DNA of 64,000 nucleotides from JAXGMV01 sp040772085 (GCA_040772085.1 JAXGYU010000001.1:62001-126000), one strand, 5' to 3'. Shown: positions 9,609 to 18,889, numbered from the stretch's first letter. Numbers and translations are program-made. The notes: generated from the sequence alone by a model not told the origin.

Positions 9609-9638
9609 AAAAGAGGATGGCGAAAGCCATCCTCTTTT
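9609..9638. terminator. Bidirectional terminator
   Basis: A 13-bp perfect stem AAAAGAGGATGGC, GAAA loop, GCCATCCTCTTTT lies directly after the S41 stop codon and before the convergent DUF2892 gene. The A- and T-rich stem ends make it functional in both directions. Confidence 0.9.
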
Positions 9639-9655
9639 ATCGTCATGATCCAGCC

Positions 9656-9856
9656 TTATTTCTTCGTGCTGATGCCCAGCAGCTTGTAAATGCCGCAGAA
9701 ACCGGTGATGCCGGTTATCGCCGCCACGACGCCCAGAATTACCAGGATGATCCCCAGTGTACCTGTGACCGTATTGGAAAAATACAGATAAATGAGAATC
9801 AGCCCCAGCACGATCCGGATGACACGATCAGTCGTCGATTCATTTGCTTTCATCAC
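9656..9856 (-). CDS. DUF2892 (YgaP-like) small membrane protein
   Basis: 66 residues: a short polar N terminus (NESTTDRVIRIVLG), two hydrophobic helices (about 13-27 and 34-52) and the terminal GFCGIYKLLGIST segment typical of DUF2892. In other bacteria this domain occurs alone or as the membrane anchor of YgaP rhodanese. No biochemical role is established for the free form. GGGAGG lies upstream of the start. It is a single-gene unit between convergent and divergent neighbours. Confidence 0.85.
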   Translation of the reverse strand: MMKANESTTDRVIRIVLGLILIYLYFSNTVTGTLGIILVILGVVAAITGITGFCGIYKLLGISTKK

Positions 9857-9907
9857 AACCTCCCTCTAAGATAACCTGTATAATTTTTACTTTGCTAAAT
9901 TGATTGT

Positions 9908-10561
9908 ATGACGCTCGATATTGAAATGCAAGCACCTCGGGAGGGCAACTTGGATAACAATTTAATAGCGGAAAGAATGGAACAGCAGATAGCCTTCCTG
10001 ATGGCAATTGACGCGCTCAAAGGCGTGATGCGGCGCAGTTACCTGGTCAGTCAGGGGCGGAACGAAAACACCGCTGAGCACTCGTGGCATGTCGCGATGG
10101 CGGCGATGATGCTGGCCGAGCATGCCAATGAACCGGTGGATCTCGGACGCGTTATTCAAATGCTGCTGGTTCACGATATCGTCGAGATCTATGCCGGCGA
10201 TACCTATATCTTTGACAAGGTCAATGCTGTCACCCAGGCTGCCCGCGAGCAGGAGGCGGCGGACAAGTTGTTTGGCATGCTGCCTGATGACCAGGCGGCG
10301 ATGCTGCAGCAGCTTTGGCATGATTTCGAGTCGCTGGCGTCGCCCGAGTCACGCTATTGCAAATCAATCGACCGGCTGATGCCGCTGCTGATCAACTATG
10401 AAACGTTCGGATTGAGCTGGCGCGAGAACAGTGTCGATGATGTCATGGTTCAGGAGATCGTCGAGCGCATCAAGCCTGGGTCTTTAGCGCTCTACCAGCA
10501 CGCGGTCGTGATGAAAGAACGTGCGGTCGAGCTGGGCTACCTGTATAAGCACGGAGAGTGA
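9908..10561 (+). CDS. HD-domain phosphohydrolase (YfbR/HDDC2-like 5'-nucleotidase)
   Basis: 217 residues with a metal-binding HD domain: first histidine in ENTAEHSWHVAM (EHSWH), the HD pair in LLVHDIVEIYAGDTY, and a distal aspartate in KSIDRLMPLL. This arrangement matches the HD family that removes phosphate from (deoxy)nucleoside monophosphates. Two starts are possible: ATG 9908, with a TAAATT box six bases upstream and no Shine-Dalgarno, or TTG 9950 preceded by GGGAGGG. The second would remove 14 residues that are not part of the domain. The gene overlaps the following methyltransferase by four bases (GTGA). Confidence 0.85.
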   Translation: MTLDIEMQAPREGNLDNNLIAERMEQQIAFLMAIDALKGVMRRSYLVSQGRNENTAEHSWHVAMAAMMLAEHANEPVDLGRVIQMLLVHDIVEIYAGDTYIFDKVNAVTQAAREQEAADKLFGMLPDDQAAMLQQLWHDFESLASPESRYCKSIDRLMPLLINYETFGLSWRENSVDDVMVQEIVERIKPGSLALYQHAVVMKERAVELGYLYKHGE

Positions 10562-11352
10562 GTCTGATGTCATTGAACTGGATCAAGTCAATCGAGACTG
10601 TTCCGCTCGAAACGCTGTATTTGCTGGAACGCTGTCAGATCGAATGGATAGCGGAAGAAGGCAGAGAGGCTGACTGGTCGGCGGTATTTCAGGCGCATCC
10701 TGATCTCGCCTGGTATTTCGCGCACAAGGCGCCCGCGAAAGCGGACTGGGTCCGGCGTGTCAGCGCCATGCCTCCCTCGCGGGATCCGCTCAGACAGGTC
10801 GAGCAGCGCGTCTTACTCTCAATTGAAGACTGGATCGTCTATGCGATCGACCCGGACATATACGATAAGCAACCCTTTAATCGCTGGGATGAGCGTGAAC
10901 TCACCGGCATGACTGATTACGCTGGCAAGCGGGTCGTGGACATCGGCTCGGGCACTGGCAAGCAGTTGTTCGCGTTGGCGCCGCTCTGCGCGTGGGCGTA
11001 TGCTGTCGAACCGGTCAGCAGGCTGCGTGATTACCTGAAGCAAAAAGCAGACCGTTTAGGGTGCAGCAATGTCTTCGTTGTCGATGGATTGATGGAGGCG
11101 CTGCCATTCGAGGACGCGTTCGCCGATGTTGTCGTGGCAGGTCACGTCTTCGGCGACCGGGTGCAGGCGGAATACGATGAAATGCTGCGCGTGGTCAAAC
11201 CTGGCGGCATGATCATCCTGGTGCCAGGGAATGTGGACCAGGACAATGAACAGCACGCGTTTCTGATGGCGCACGGATTTTCGTTCAGCGTCTTCGAGGA
11301 GCCGGGTGATGGACCGAAGCGCAAGTACTGGCTGACGGTACCCATCGTCTGA
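10558..11352 (+). CDS. SAM-dependent methyltransferase, class I
   Basis: 264 residues. The nucleotide-binding motif VVDIGSGTGKQLFAL (about 126-140) and the later DVVVAGHVFGD and VKPGGMIILVPG segments are those of a class I methyltransferase of the ubiE type. The roughly 120 residues before motif I are helical and of unknown role. GTG 10558 overlaps the upstream stop, but ATG 10567 has GGAGAG eight bases ahead and may be the real start, which costs three residues. Substrate unknown. Co-transcribed with the HD phosphohydrolase. Confidence 0.85.
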   Translation: MSLMSLNWIKSIETVPLETLYLLERCQIEWIAEEGREADWSAVFQAHPDLAWYFAHKAPAKADWVRRVSAMPPSRDPLRQVEQRVLLSIEDWIVYAIDPDIYDKQPFNRWDERELTGMTDYAGKRVVDIGSGTGKQLFALAPLCAWAYAVEPVSRLRDYLKQKADRLGCSNVFVVDGLMEALPFEDAFADVVVAGHVFGDRVQAEYDEMLRVVKPGGMIILVPGNVDQDNEQHAFLMAHGFSFSVFEEPGDGPKRKYWLTVPIV

Positions 11353-11364
11353 AGCGCCGGTCAC

Positions 11365-11393
11365 TTGAGTTGCGCGAGTCAAAATACTATAAT
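11365..11393 (+). promoter_or_regulatory. Promoter of lplA
   Basis: -35 TTGAGT (11365-11370), 17-bp spacer, -10 TATAAT (11388-11393). The expected start is near 11400, giving a leader of about 23 bases that carries the GAGGTGG ribosome-binding site of lplA. Confidence 0.8.
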
Positions 11394-11422
11394 CGCATCC
11401 ATATTTACGTTAGAGGTGGCTG

Positions 11423-12412
11423 ATGCTTTTTATCGATAATGACAATGTGCATGACCCGCGCGTCAATCTGGCGATGGAAGAATACGCTATCCGCAATATC
11501 TCGCCCAAAGAAGAGATCCTGCTTTTCTACATCAATGAGCCGTCCATCATCATCGGGCGCAACCAGAACACCATCGAAGAGATCAACGTCGATTATGTCG
11601 AAGCCAATGACATTCATGTCGTTCGCCGGCTCTCTGGGGGTGGTGCGGTCTATCATGACCTGGGCAATCTCAACTTCAGTTTCATCGCGCCGAACGCGCC
11701 GGGCAATTTCCACAATTTCGTTAAATTCACTCAGCCGGTGATTGACGTACTGCGGACGATGGGTGTGCCGGCGGAGCTCTCCGGACGCAACGACATCCTG
11801 GTCGATGGCAAAAAGATTTCAGGCAACGCGCAGTACGTCAGCGGGCAGCGCATGGTCAGCCATGGCACGCTGCTGTGGCACACCGACCTGAGCAAGGTCG
11901 GCGAAGCGCTGCGACCGAAACAATCGAAAATTGAATCGAAAGGCATCAAGTCCGTTCGGTCGCGGGTCGCCAACATCACCGAATTTATGCCGGAGGCGCA
12001 TCCCGATATCATGGCGTTCCGGCAGGCAATCATTGACGGCGTTTTTCGCGGCGGGAAGGTCAATGAGTACAAGCTCAAAGCCGGTGATTGGGACGCGATC
12101 GGCACCCTGGCACAGGAACGCTATGCCTCCTGGGACTGGAACTACGGTCGTTCGCCCGCGTTTGATATTCATCGTGAGACGCGTAGTGCCGGCGGCACGA
12201 TCGAGGCGCTGCTGAACGTGCGCAAAGGACGCATCCAGGACATCAAATTTTATGGTGACTTCTTCGGTCAGCGCGACATCAGTGAGCTGGTGGAGGGGCT
12301 GAAAGGGCTTAACTATCAGCGGGATGCTTTACTGGCCGCACTTGAATCATTGCGCGTAGGTGATTATTTCACCAATTTCACGGCTGAAGAGCTTGTCGAC
12401 CTGCTGTATTGA
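11423..12412 (+). CDS. lplA: Lipoate--protein ligase A
   Basis: Activates lipoate with ATP and transfers it to lysine of lipoyl domains of 2-oxoacid dehydrogenases and glycine cleavage H protein. The 329 residues cover the catalytic domain (RRLSGGGAVYHDLGNLNFSF at about 70-89, GRNDILVDGKKISGNAQ at about 115-131, with the adenylate-contacting lysine) and the C-terminal accessory domain from about 240 on. That full length argues for a self-sufficient bipartite ligase. A GAGGTGG ribosome-binding site lies upstream. No lipoyl-bearing complex is encoded in this window. Confidence 0.95.
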   Translation: MLFIDNDNVHDPRVNLAMEEYAIRNISPKEEILLFYINEPSIIIGRNQNTIEEINVDYVEANDIHVVRRLSGGGAVYHDLGNLNFSFIAPNAPGNFHNFVKFTQPVIDVLRTMGVPAELSGRNDILVDGKKISGNAQYVSGQRMVSHGTLLWHTDLSKVGEALRPKQSKIESKGIKSVRSRVANITEFMPEAHPDIMAFRQAIIDGVFRGGKVNEYKLKAGDWDAIGTLAQERYASWDWNYGRSPAFDIHRETRSAGGTIEALLNVRKGRIQDIKFYGDFFGQRDISELVEGLKGLNYQRDALLAALESLRVGDYFTNFTAEELVDLLY

Positions 12413-12487
12413 CGCAGGTCGAGACCAATATAGGCACTCTCCGGGCTGGTGTTTGATACAATTGCTGCGCCTGTGAGCGAACCTGAG

Positions 12488-13054
12488 ATGACTGCCAGAC
12501 CTGCTATTTTCCTCGATCGTGATGGGGTGATCCTTGAACACCGCCAGAACTACGTCCGTAATTGGGATGAGGCTGTTTTTTGCACCCAGGCACTCAACGC
12601 GCTTGCTGCCATCTCGTCCAAACCTGTCCATATTTTCGTCATCACCAACCAGTCCATCATCGGGCGAGGCGAAATAGCGCAATCAACAGTAGAAGGCATC
12701 AACAGCAGGATGGTCAAGACCATTGAGTGGGGCGGCGGCAGGATTGATCGGGTGTATACCTGTCCGCACGCGCCACAGGATGACTGTGAATGCCGCAAAC
12801 CACAACCAGGCATGATTTTACGAGCCATGGATGAGTTTAAGATTGACGCTGCCAGGTCGGTTGTCATTGGCGATTCCATCACAGACCTGCAGGCTGGGCA
12901 GAATGCCGGTTTGAACAAGCTGATCCTCGTACGCACCGGTCGAGGAACGACTCAGGAAGCCTTGCTCGCTCAAGGCGGGCTGCCGCATGCTGTCGTCGCG
13001 GATGATCTGGCTGACGCGCTGCGGCGCTGCCTCGACTGGTTAGGCACCCTGTGA
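12488..13054 (+). CDS. HAD-IIIA phosphatase, GmhB-like
   Basis: From ATG 12488 the product has 188 residues. It carries FLDRDGVILEH with both catalytic aspartates, ITNQSIIGRG, a zinc-loop CPHAPQDDCECRKP (Cys-x-His ... Cys-x-Cys), and IGDSITDLQAGQNAG. This is the pattern of D-glycero-D-manno-heptose-1,7-bisphosphate 7-phosphatase and of histidinol-phosphatases of the same class. A longer reading from GTG 12449 is possible, but a GATACAAT promoter-like box lies inside that extension, so I prefer the later start. The next gene overlaps by four bases. Without other heptose genes here the true substrate is open. Confidence 0.85.
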   Translation: MTARPAIFLDRDGVILEHRQNYVRNWDEAVFCTQALNALAAISSKPVHIFVITNQSIIGRGEIAQSTVEGINSRMVKTIEWGGGRIDRVYTCPHAPQDDCECRKPQPGMILRAMDEFKIDAARSVVIGDSITDLQAGQNAGLNKLILVRTGRGTTQEALLAQGGLPHAVVADDLADALRRCLDWLGTL

Positions 13055-13965
13055 GTACGCCTTCCGTGACGAAGGGTCAGGATGCCCCGGCAGCGCGCAA
13101 CGCCGCTATTCTCGCAATATTTCTGCTGGTTGACAGCCTGCATTTCGTTTGGGCGCGCCTGTTGTACGCGCATTTGTCACCGGCCGTCTCCGCCATGTTT
13201 GTCCTCTTGATTGGCACCATTGAAATCGGTATCTACGGGCTTGTCACCAAACAACTGCGCTGGCAAATATTTAAAGATTACTGGAAATTTTTCCTGCTGC
13301 TCGGCGGGTTGGTTGCGCTTTCCACTTACCTGACCTATGACGCCATGGGCTTTATCGATCCGGGCACGGCGTCCTTCCTGAACCAAATCTCAACCGTCTT
13401 CAGCCTGCTGTTCGGGCTGTTGTGGCTGAAGGAAAAATTCTCAGCCGTACAGTACGTCGGCGTTGGCATCGCCCTGCTGGGGCTGGTGGTCTTCACCTAT
13501 CAGGCGGGAGATTATCTGCGGCTGGGTACCTTGATGATCCTGATCGCGTCATTCTGTTACTCACTGCACGCGGCCGTGACTAAAAAGTATCTGGTTCACA
13601 TTGAATTCGTCAACTTCTTTTTCTTCAGGCTCTTCTGCACGGCAGCGGGTTTATTCGCCATCGCTTCTGTTACCCGCACGCTCACCTGGCCGACCTGGCA
13701 AGCCTGGCTGCTGCTCCTGCTGATCGGCACGCTCGATACGACCATCAGCCGCTCCCTGTATTATCTGGTCCTGCGCCGCATCAATATCACGCTCATGACC
13801 ATTTTACTGACGCTCAGCCCGGTGCTGACCGTGCTGTGGTCGCTGCTGTTGTTCGGCACACTGCCTGGCAAACAGCAGATGATAGGCGGCGTGATACTGG
13901 TCGCCGGCGTCTTTGTGGTGTCCGTCGGCAACCAGTTGTATAAGTATTACGTTTTGCGCGAATGA
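13051..13965 (+). CDS. EamA/DMT-family transporter
   Basis: 304 residues with ten hydrophobic helices in two five-helix repeats, the drug/metabolite transporter arrangement. The end of the first repeat reads TYDAMGFIDPGTASFLNQISTVFS, typical of EamA domains. Exporters of this family move amino acids, purines or other small metabolites; specificity cannot be deduced. GTG start overlapping the upstream stop (GTGA) implies coupling to the HAD phosphatase. Confidence 0.85.
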   Translation: MSTPSVTKGQDAPAARNAAILAIFLLVDSLHFVWARLLYAHLSPAVSAMFVLLIGTIEIGIYGLVTKQLRWQIFKDYWKFFLLLGGLVALSTYLTYDAMGFIDPGTASFLNQISTVFSLLFGLLWLKEKFSAVQYVGVGIALLGLVVFTYQAGDYLRLGTLMILIASFCYSLHAAVTKKYLVHIEFVNFFFFRLFCTAAGLFAIASVTRTLTWPTWQAWLLLLLIGTLDTTISRSLYYLVLRRINITLMTILLTLSPVLTVLWSLLLFGTLPGKQQMIGGVILVAGVFVVSVGNQLYKYYVLRE

Positions 13966-13980
13966 GTCAGGGGTAAGCGC

Positions 13981-14595
13981 TCAGGCGCTGCCGAAAGCTT
14001 CCTCGTAGTCTTCCCGAGCCGCGTTGAGCACTCTCATGGCATGGTCAACATCATAGATATGCTTGATATAACTGGCTGATTCCTTGCCCGGGATCTGTTT
14101 GTAAGTGTTGAAATAATGCTTCAGCCGGTTGATCAGCACTTCCGGAATCTGGCTGATTTCATAGGTGTCCTTCCAGTACAGGTCAGACGAGAGCACGCCG
14201 ATCAGCTTGTCATCCGATTCACCGTTGTCGACCATGTAGATGCCGCCAACGATTCGGGTGCTGAGGATGATTTCAGATTTTGTAATCGGGCGTTCGCACA
14301 GCACGCAAATGTCCAGGGGATCGCCGTCTCCTTGCAGATTATCAGGCGAGAGGCTGCCAACGCGACTGCCGCAATAGGTGCGGGGGATAAAGCCATAGAG
14401 CGTGGGCGGCTGCGAGGAAGTGTGCTGCGGACGGTCAACCCTGAGATAGCCGGTTTCCTTGTCCACTTCATATTTGACCAGATCAAAGGGCGTGATCTCG
14501 ATATAAGCGTTTACGATGGCAGGTGCTTCGCTTCCCACAGAGAGACCATGCCAGGGGTGCGGGCGCCAGCGATAGAATGGTTTTGGAAATGACAA
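13981..14595 (-). CDS. ppa: Inorganic pyrophosphatase, family I
   Basis: Hydrolyses pyrophosphate to two phosphates, pulling biosynthetic reactions forward. The 204-residue sequence contains the signature DGDPLDICVL (the D-x-D-P-x-D metal site, about 89-98), YEVDKETGYLRVDRP, and PRTYCG. An extra stretch before the core (about residues 1-25) makes it slightly longer than the 175-residue E. coli enzyme. It is transcribed towards the EamA gene. Its 5' end faces the S9 peptidase promoter across 133 bp that contain an inverted repeat. Confidence 0.93.
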   Translation of the reverse strand: MSFPKPFYRWRPHPWHGLSVGSEAPAIVNAYIEITPFDLVKYEVDKETGYLRVDRPQHTSSQPPTLYGFIPRTYCGSRVGSLSPDNLQGDGDPLDICVLCERPITKSEIILSTRIVGGIYMVDNGESDDKLIGVLSSDLYWKDTYEISQIPEVLINRLKHYFNTYKQIPGKESASYIKHIYDVDHAMRVLNAAREDYEEAFGSA

Positions 14596-14637
14596 AACGT
14601 CCTCCTCTGTGATTAATCCCTCTAATTATAGTTTGAA

Positions 14638-14660
14638 AATCACGCATAATTCGCGTGATT
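14638..14660. repeat. Inverted repeat between divergent ppa and S9 peptidase genes
   Basis: AATCACGC (14638-14645) and GCGTGATT (14653-14660) form a perfect 8-bp inverted repeat with a seven-base centre. It lies between two divergent starts, 11 bp before the -35 box of the S9 gene, so it may be an operator; no regulator is known. Confidence 0.4.
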
Positions 14661-14670
14661 CGCAGGCGGT

Positions 14671-14699
14671 TTGCTCAGCCGGGCAGTGGACTATATAAT
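14671..14699 (+). promoter_or_regulatory. Promoter of the second S9 peptidase
   Basis: -35 TTGCTC (14671-14676), 17-bp spacer, -10 TATAAT (14694-14699), followed by a leader with AGGAGG seven to twelve bases before the ATG. Confidence 0.75.
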
Positions 14700-14728
14700 C
14701 ACATAAGAAAACTATTCCAGGAGGTCGT

Positions 14729-16705
14729 ATGGCAAGTAAAAGTCAAGCCCCAACCGTCGTCCCCAATGACGCATTCAAACTCAAAGCATTGCATGATGCC
14801 TTCTTCTCGCCCAAGGGTGACAAGGTGGTCTACGGCGTCTTTGAGACCTGTGTCGAGGAGGAAAAAGATTTTGTCAATCTCTGGCTGCTGGATCTGAAAA
14901 GCGGTGAAACTCGGCAGCTGACACAGGGACATTTCAGAAATTACAGTCCGGTGTGGTCACCGGATGGCAGCATGATTGCCTTTATCTCGACGCGCGGAGA
15001 CAAGCCGCAAGTCTATCAGCTGCCAGTCGATGGGGGAGAAGCGCTGAGGATCACAGATCTGAAGCAGGGCGTTGGCGGGGGATTGACCTGGTCACCGGAC
15101 GGCAAAAAACTGGCGTTTAGTGCCGGCCCCGAGACCTTGATGGATACAACCAAACCCTTCCAGCTGACGCGCACCGTCATCCGCTTTGATGGCATGGGCT
15201 TCCTGGACAACTCGGTCCAGGACATCTACGTACTTGACCTGGCGACCAAAGAAGTCAAACAGCTCACTAACGATAAGAGCAACAACAGCGCGCCGGCATG
15301 GTCACCGGACAGCAAATCGCTGCTGTACGCGGTTTCGATGAAACCGGATGCGGTCTCGTTCTCAGCAGAATTGCGTCTGACGGACCTGGCCGGAAAATCG
15401 AAGCAGGTGGGTGACAACAACCTGATGGTTGAAGGTTATGCCTGGCACCCCAATGGCAAGCAAGTGCTGATGGTCGCGGACAGGCTGGACGGCAAGATTG
15501 GCGAGAAGAATGATCTGTATGTGGTCGATCTGAAGACCAATAAAGCCACCTTGCGGACAAAGAATTTGCCATTCTCGATGGGCGGCGCGCTGCGCGGCGA
15601 CTTCCCGATTGCCTGGCGCGCGATGGGCAGACCGCTCGTCCTGCCGACGCCCGATGGCAAATTTGCCTACACCATGGTGCATGATGGCGGCACGATGCAG
15701 ACCTATCGCATCGCCCTCACCGGCGCCGAAAAGTGTGAAGCCCTCAGCACCAGGCGTGACACCTCGACCGTCATCATGGACATGAGCGCTGACAAGCTGC
15801 TGTGTGCCGTCGCGGACTTCTACAACCCCGGTGACCTGTATCTGATGGACCTCGAAGGCAAGAAGCCAAAGCGGCTGACCGACCTGAACAGCAAGACCCT
15901 GGCCGGCATGACGCTCGGCAAGGTGGAGGCCTTCACCTTCAAGAACAAAGCCGGCGATAAAATCGAAGGCTGGATCATGCTGCCGCAGACCGGCAAGAAG
16001 CCGTACCCGACCGTACTCTATATCCACGGCGGACCGCACTCAGCCTATGGCAATGTCTTCTCGTTTGACTATCACATGCTGGCTGGCGCCGGTTACGCGG
16101 TGCTGTTCGTCAACCCGCGTGGTTCGGGCGGCTATGGCAATGACTTTGCCACCTGCATCATCGGCAACTGGGGAGACCTGGCTTACGATGACCTGATGCA
16201 GGCCGTTGATCTGATGATCGACCGCGGCCACACGGATGGCAACCGCCTGGCGTGCTATGGCCTGAGTTATGGCGGCTACATGGTCAACTGGATCGTCGGG
16301 CATACGCACCGCTTCAAGGCAGCCATCTCGGAGAATCCAGTCACCAACCTCTTCAGTATGTATGGCACCAGTGACATCGGCGCCTTCTTCAACGGGCTCG
16401 AAATGGGCGCGCTGCCGCATGAGGATATCGATCTGTATGTCAAGCAATCACCATACTTCTACGCCCACACAGCCCGCACACCCATCCTGATGATCCAGGG
16501 CGAGGCGGATTTCCGCTGCCCGGCGGAACAGACCGAGCAGGTTTACACGATTTACAAGGTGAATAGCTGCGAGACCGAGATGCTGCGGCTGCCGAACAGC
16601 CCGCATGGCGGTTCGATTGCCGGCAGTTTCCACACCCGCAAGGCTGCCAATGAAGCCTTCGTCGAATGGTGTGACCGTTACGTCAAGTCACCCAAAAAGA
16701 AATAG
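14729..16705 (+). CDS. S9 family peptidase (acylaminoacyl-peptidase/DPP type)
   Basis: 658 residues: a beta-propeller with TolB-like repeats (SPDGSMIAFIS, SPDGKKLAFSA, SPDSKSLLYAV; about 20-390) followed by the alpha/beta hydrolase domain. The catalytic residues are Ser513 in GLSYGGYM, Asp594 in QGEADFRCP and His626 in SPHGGS. Family members remove acylated residues or dipeptides from oligopeptides in the cytoplasm. No signal peptide. It differs clearly from the S9 protein at 5.7 kb, so the two are not a recent duplication. Strong AGGAGG ribosome-binding site and its own promoter. Confidence 0.93.
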   Translation: MASKSQAPTVVPNDAFKLKALHDAFFSPKGDKVVYGVFETCVEEEKDFVNLWLLDLKSGETRQLTQGHFRNYSPVWSPDGSMIAFISTRGDKPQVYQLPVDGGEALRITDLKQGVGGGLTWSPDGKKLAFSAGPETLMDTTKPFQLTRTVIRFDGMGFLDNSVQDIYVLDLATKEVKQLTNDKSNNSAPAWSPDSKSLLYAVSMKPDAVSFSAELRLTDLAGKSKQVGDNNLMVEGYAWHPNGKQVLMVADRLDGKIGEKNDLYVVDLKTNKATLRTKNLPFSMGGALRGDFPIAWRAMGRPLVLPTPDGKFAYTMVHDGGTMQTYRIALTGAEKCEALSTRRDTSTVIMDMSADKLLCAVADFYNPGDLYLMDLEGKKPKRLTDLNSKTLAGMTLGKVEAFTFKNKAGDKIEGWIMLPQTGKKPYPTVLYIHGGPHSAYGNVFSFDYHMLAGAGYAVLFVNPRGSGGYGNDFATCIIGNWGDLAYDDLMQAVDLMIDRGHTDGNRLACYGLSYGGYMVNWIVGHTHRFKAAISENPVTNLFSMYGTSDIGAFFNGLEMGALPHEDIDLYVKQSPYFYAHTARTPILMIQGEADFRCPAEQTEQVYTIYKVNSCETEMLRLPNSPHGGSIAGSFHTRKAANEAFVEWCDRYVKSPKKK

Positions 16706-16715
16706 TCTGAACGAT

Positions 16716-16742
16716 GGATGAGGCTGCATCACAGCCTCATCC
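16716..16742 (+). terminator. Hairpin after the S9 peptidase
   Basis: An 11-bp perfect stem (GGATGAGGCTG / CAGCCTCATCC, loop CATCA) ten bases after the stop, followed only by GGTTTG. Terminator-like but with a weak U tract, so some read-through into the nucleoside hydrolase is likely. Confidence 0.6.
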
Positions 16743-16769
16743 GGTTTGATGGGAACCAAGGAGGAAGTG

Positions 16770-17690
16770 ATGGCGATTCGCATGATTTTGGACACAGATA
16801 TTGGCACCGATGTGGACGACATCCTGGCGCTTTCGCTGGCGCTCACCTCGCCGGAGATCAGTCTGGAAGGCATCACCTGCGTTTACGGCGATGTGATGCT
16901 GCGCGCGCGGATCGTCGATAAGGTGCTGGCTGCCGCGGGCAGGCAGGATATCCCTGTCCGGCTTGGCGCGGAATCACCGCTGCTTGGGCTGAAAAAGGTC
17001 TATTGGCCCGGACATGAGGGTGAGGGCATCCTCAGTCATGAGGACCCATTGCCTGACTTCTCGCTGGAGAACGCGGCAGCGTTCATCGTCCGCATGGTGA
17101 TGGACAACCCCGGTCAGATCGCGCTGGCAGCCATTGGCCCGCTCACCAACATCGCGCTGGCGATCAAGCTGGAGCCTTTGCTGGTCAAGAATATCGCCGG
17201 CTTATGGCTGATGGGCGGCGCGATCCGCAGCAACAACCAGTTGCACCTGCCATACACCGAACATAATCTGGGATCTGATCCTGAAGCAGCCCATATTGTT
17301 TTTACATCCGGCGCAGAGATCCATCAGGTGCCTCTGGATGTGACTTTGCAGACCAGCCTGAACCGGGCTGATCTGGAGACCATCCGTCAGAACACGTCCG
17401 CACTCGCGCAAATAGCGGCTGGGCAGGTCGAACGTTACCCCTTCTTCGCTGGAGAGGGTTTTACCTACACCCACGATCCGCTGGTGATCGCTGCCATGAT
17501 CGACCCCGACCTCTTGACATGGGAGCTCCTGCACGTCGATATCGAACTGAAGAGCCGCTTATGCCCGGGTGCCAGTCTGGCGCATACCCCCGAAGAGGCT
17601 TACCCGGCTAACGCGCTGGTAGGGCTGGGAGTCGACGCGGAACGCTTCCAGCGCATGCTGGTCGAGAGACTGGCAGGCACCGTCGTTTAG
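16770..17690 (+). CDS. Nucleoside hydrolase (IunH family)
   Basis: Cleaves the N-glycosidic bond of nucleosides to ribose and free base. The calcium-binding motif DTDIGTDVDDILAL is near the N terminus (residues 7-20), with IALAAIGPLTNIALA and LWLMGGA further on, all typical. ATG 16770 is chosen because AAGGAGGA ends five bases upstream. Earlier in-frame TTG/ATG codons would overlap the hairpin that ends the preceding gene. The 306-residue length is normal. The stop overlaps the convergent threonine synthase stop by four bases. Confidence 0.92.
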   Translation: MAIRMILDTDIGTDVDDILALSLALTSPEISLEGITCVYGDVMLRARIVDKVLAAAGRQDIPVRLGAESPLLGLKKVYWPGHEGEGILSHEDPLPDFSLENAAAFIVRMVMDNPGQIALAAIGPLTNIALAIKLEPLLVKNIAGLWLMGGAIRSNNQLHLPYTEHNLGSDPEAAHIVFTSGAEIHQVPLDVTLQTSLNRADLETIRQNTSALAQIAAGQVERYPFFAGEGFTYTHDPLVIAAMIDPDLLTWELLHVDIELKSRLCPGASLAHTPEEAYPANALVGLGVDAERFQRMLVERLAGTVV

Positions 17691-18811
17691 TGCGGCAATA
17701 GTTTCAGCAGTTTGTCCGTTGCTTTCAACCCGTGACCGGTGAAGGTGGTGACCACCACCTCGCCGGTTTTTGCGTCATCGCGCAGGTATTTGCGCGCGCC
17801 GGCGATAATGGCTGCCGTGGTGGGCTCGATGAAATGCCCCATCAACGCCGTCTCGAGCAGGGTTTGCCTGATTTCATCTTCAGTGACGGTGATGAACTTG
17901 CCGCCGCTCTCGCGCACATGGCGCAGGATGCTGCCGCCGCGGTTGGGCTTGGCAATCGAGATTCCTTCAGCCAGCGTTTCGACCGGCACGACTTCGACCG
18001 GCTGCGTTTTGCCCTGGTTGAAGGCGGCTGCCAGCGGCGCGCAATGCTCTGGCTGAACGGCGACGATCTTTGGGATTCTATCCACGATACCTGACCTGGC
18101 TAATTCGGTAAATCCGATCGCGGTGCCCAGCAGCAAGGTGCCATGTCCGGCCGGAACAATGACGGTGTCCGGTGCTTTCCAGCCGAGCTGCTCAGCAACT
18201 TCGTAAGCGAATGTTTTCGTGCCCTGGAAAAAGAATGGGTTCCAGACATGGCTGGCGTAATAGGTCGTTTCCGCGGCGGAAACGACGGCATCCGTCGTAT
18301 CCTGCCGTGTGCCGGGGATGGCGTGCAGCGTCGCGCCATAGGCTTGAATCTGCGCCAGTTTGCCGGCAGACGCCGACGCTGGCACGTAGATGTCACAGGC
18401 TATGCCGCCCAGGGCGCTGTAAGCCGCGACCGCGCAGCCGGCGTTGCCTGACGAATCCTCCACCACACGGGTAACGCCGATTTCCTTCACCTTGCTCATC
18501 ATGACTGAAGCGCCGCGGTCCTTGTATGACCCGCTCGGGAAGAGGTTGTCCTGCTTGATCAGCAGGCTGCCTTCGGGATAGGTGACGGGCAAGAGCGGCG
18601 TGAAGCCCTCCTGAAAGCTGAGGATGTTCGCATCCTGATCGATTGGCAGGGCGGAACGATAGCGCCACATGCTGGCAGGCGCGTCTTCAAGCTTCCCGGG
18701 GTCAAAGCTGGGAATAAAATCCAGATCAAGCAGCGCGCCACATTCGCAACGCCAGCGCTGGCTGTTTCCGTCAAATGTCTTGTCACAACTCTGGCACCTG
18801 AGTTCGTACAT
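17687..18811 (-). CDS. thrC: Threonine synthase
   Basis: PLP-dependent conversion of O-phosphohomoserine to threonine and phosphate. The 374 residues begin with a zinc-ribbon-like segment (CQSCDKTF ... CECGALL, four cysteines) seen in archaeal and many bacterial threonine synthases. The PLP-binding region follows with the lysine in FPSGSYKDRGAS (about 93-104) and the phosphate loop DSSGNAG. A related cysteate or diaminopropionate ammonia-lyase cannot be fully excluded, but the N-terminal ribbon and SYKDRG favour ThrC. A monocistronic unit, convergent with the nucleoside hydrolase gene. Confidence 0.9.
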   Translation of the reverse strand: MYELRCQSCDKTFDGNSQRWRCECGALLDLDFIPSFDPGKLEDAPASMWRYRSALPIDQDANILSFQEGFTPLLPVTYPEGSLLIKQDNLFPSGSYKDRGASVMMSKVKEIGVTRVVEDSSGNAGCAVAAYSALGGIACDIYVPASASAGKLAQIQAYGATLHAIPGTRQDTTDAVVSAAETTYYASHVWNPFFFQGTKTFAYEVAEQLGWKAPDTVIVPAGHGTLLLGTAIGFTELARSGIVDRIPKIVAVQPEHCAPLAAAFNQGKTQPVEVVPVETLAEGISIAKPNRGGSILRHVRESGGKFITVTEDEIRQTLLETALMGHFIEPTTAAIIAGARKYLRDDAKTGEVVVTTFTGHGLKATDKLLKLLPH

Positions 18812-18889
18812 CCTGTCCTCCGATAATTTGGTTACGAATCATTTATATCATGGCGCCGGCAAGGTACACACAAAACGCGCGGCGGCTAA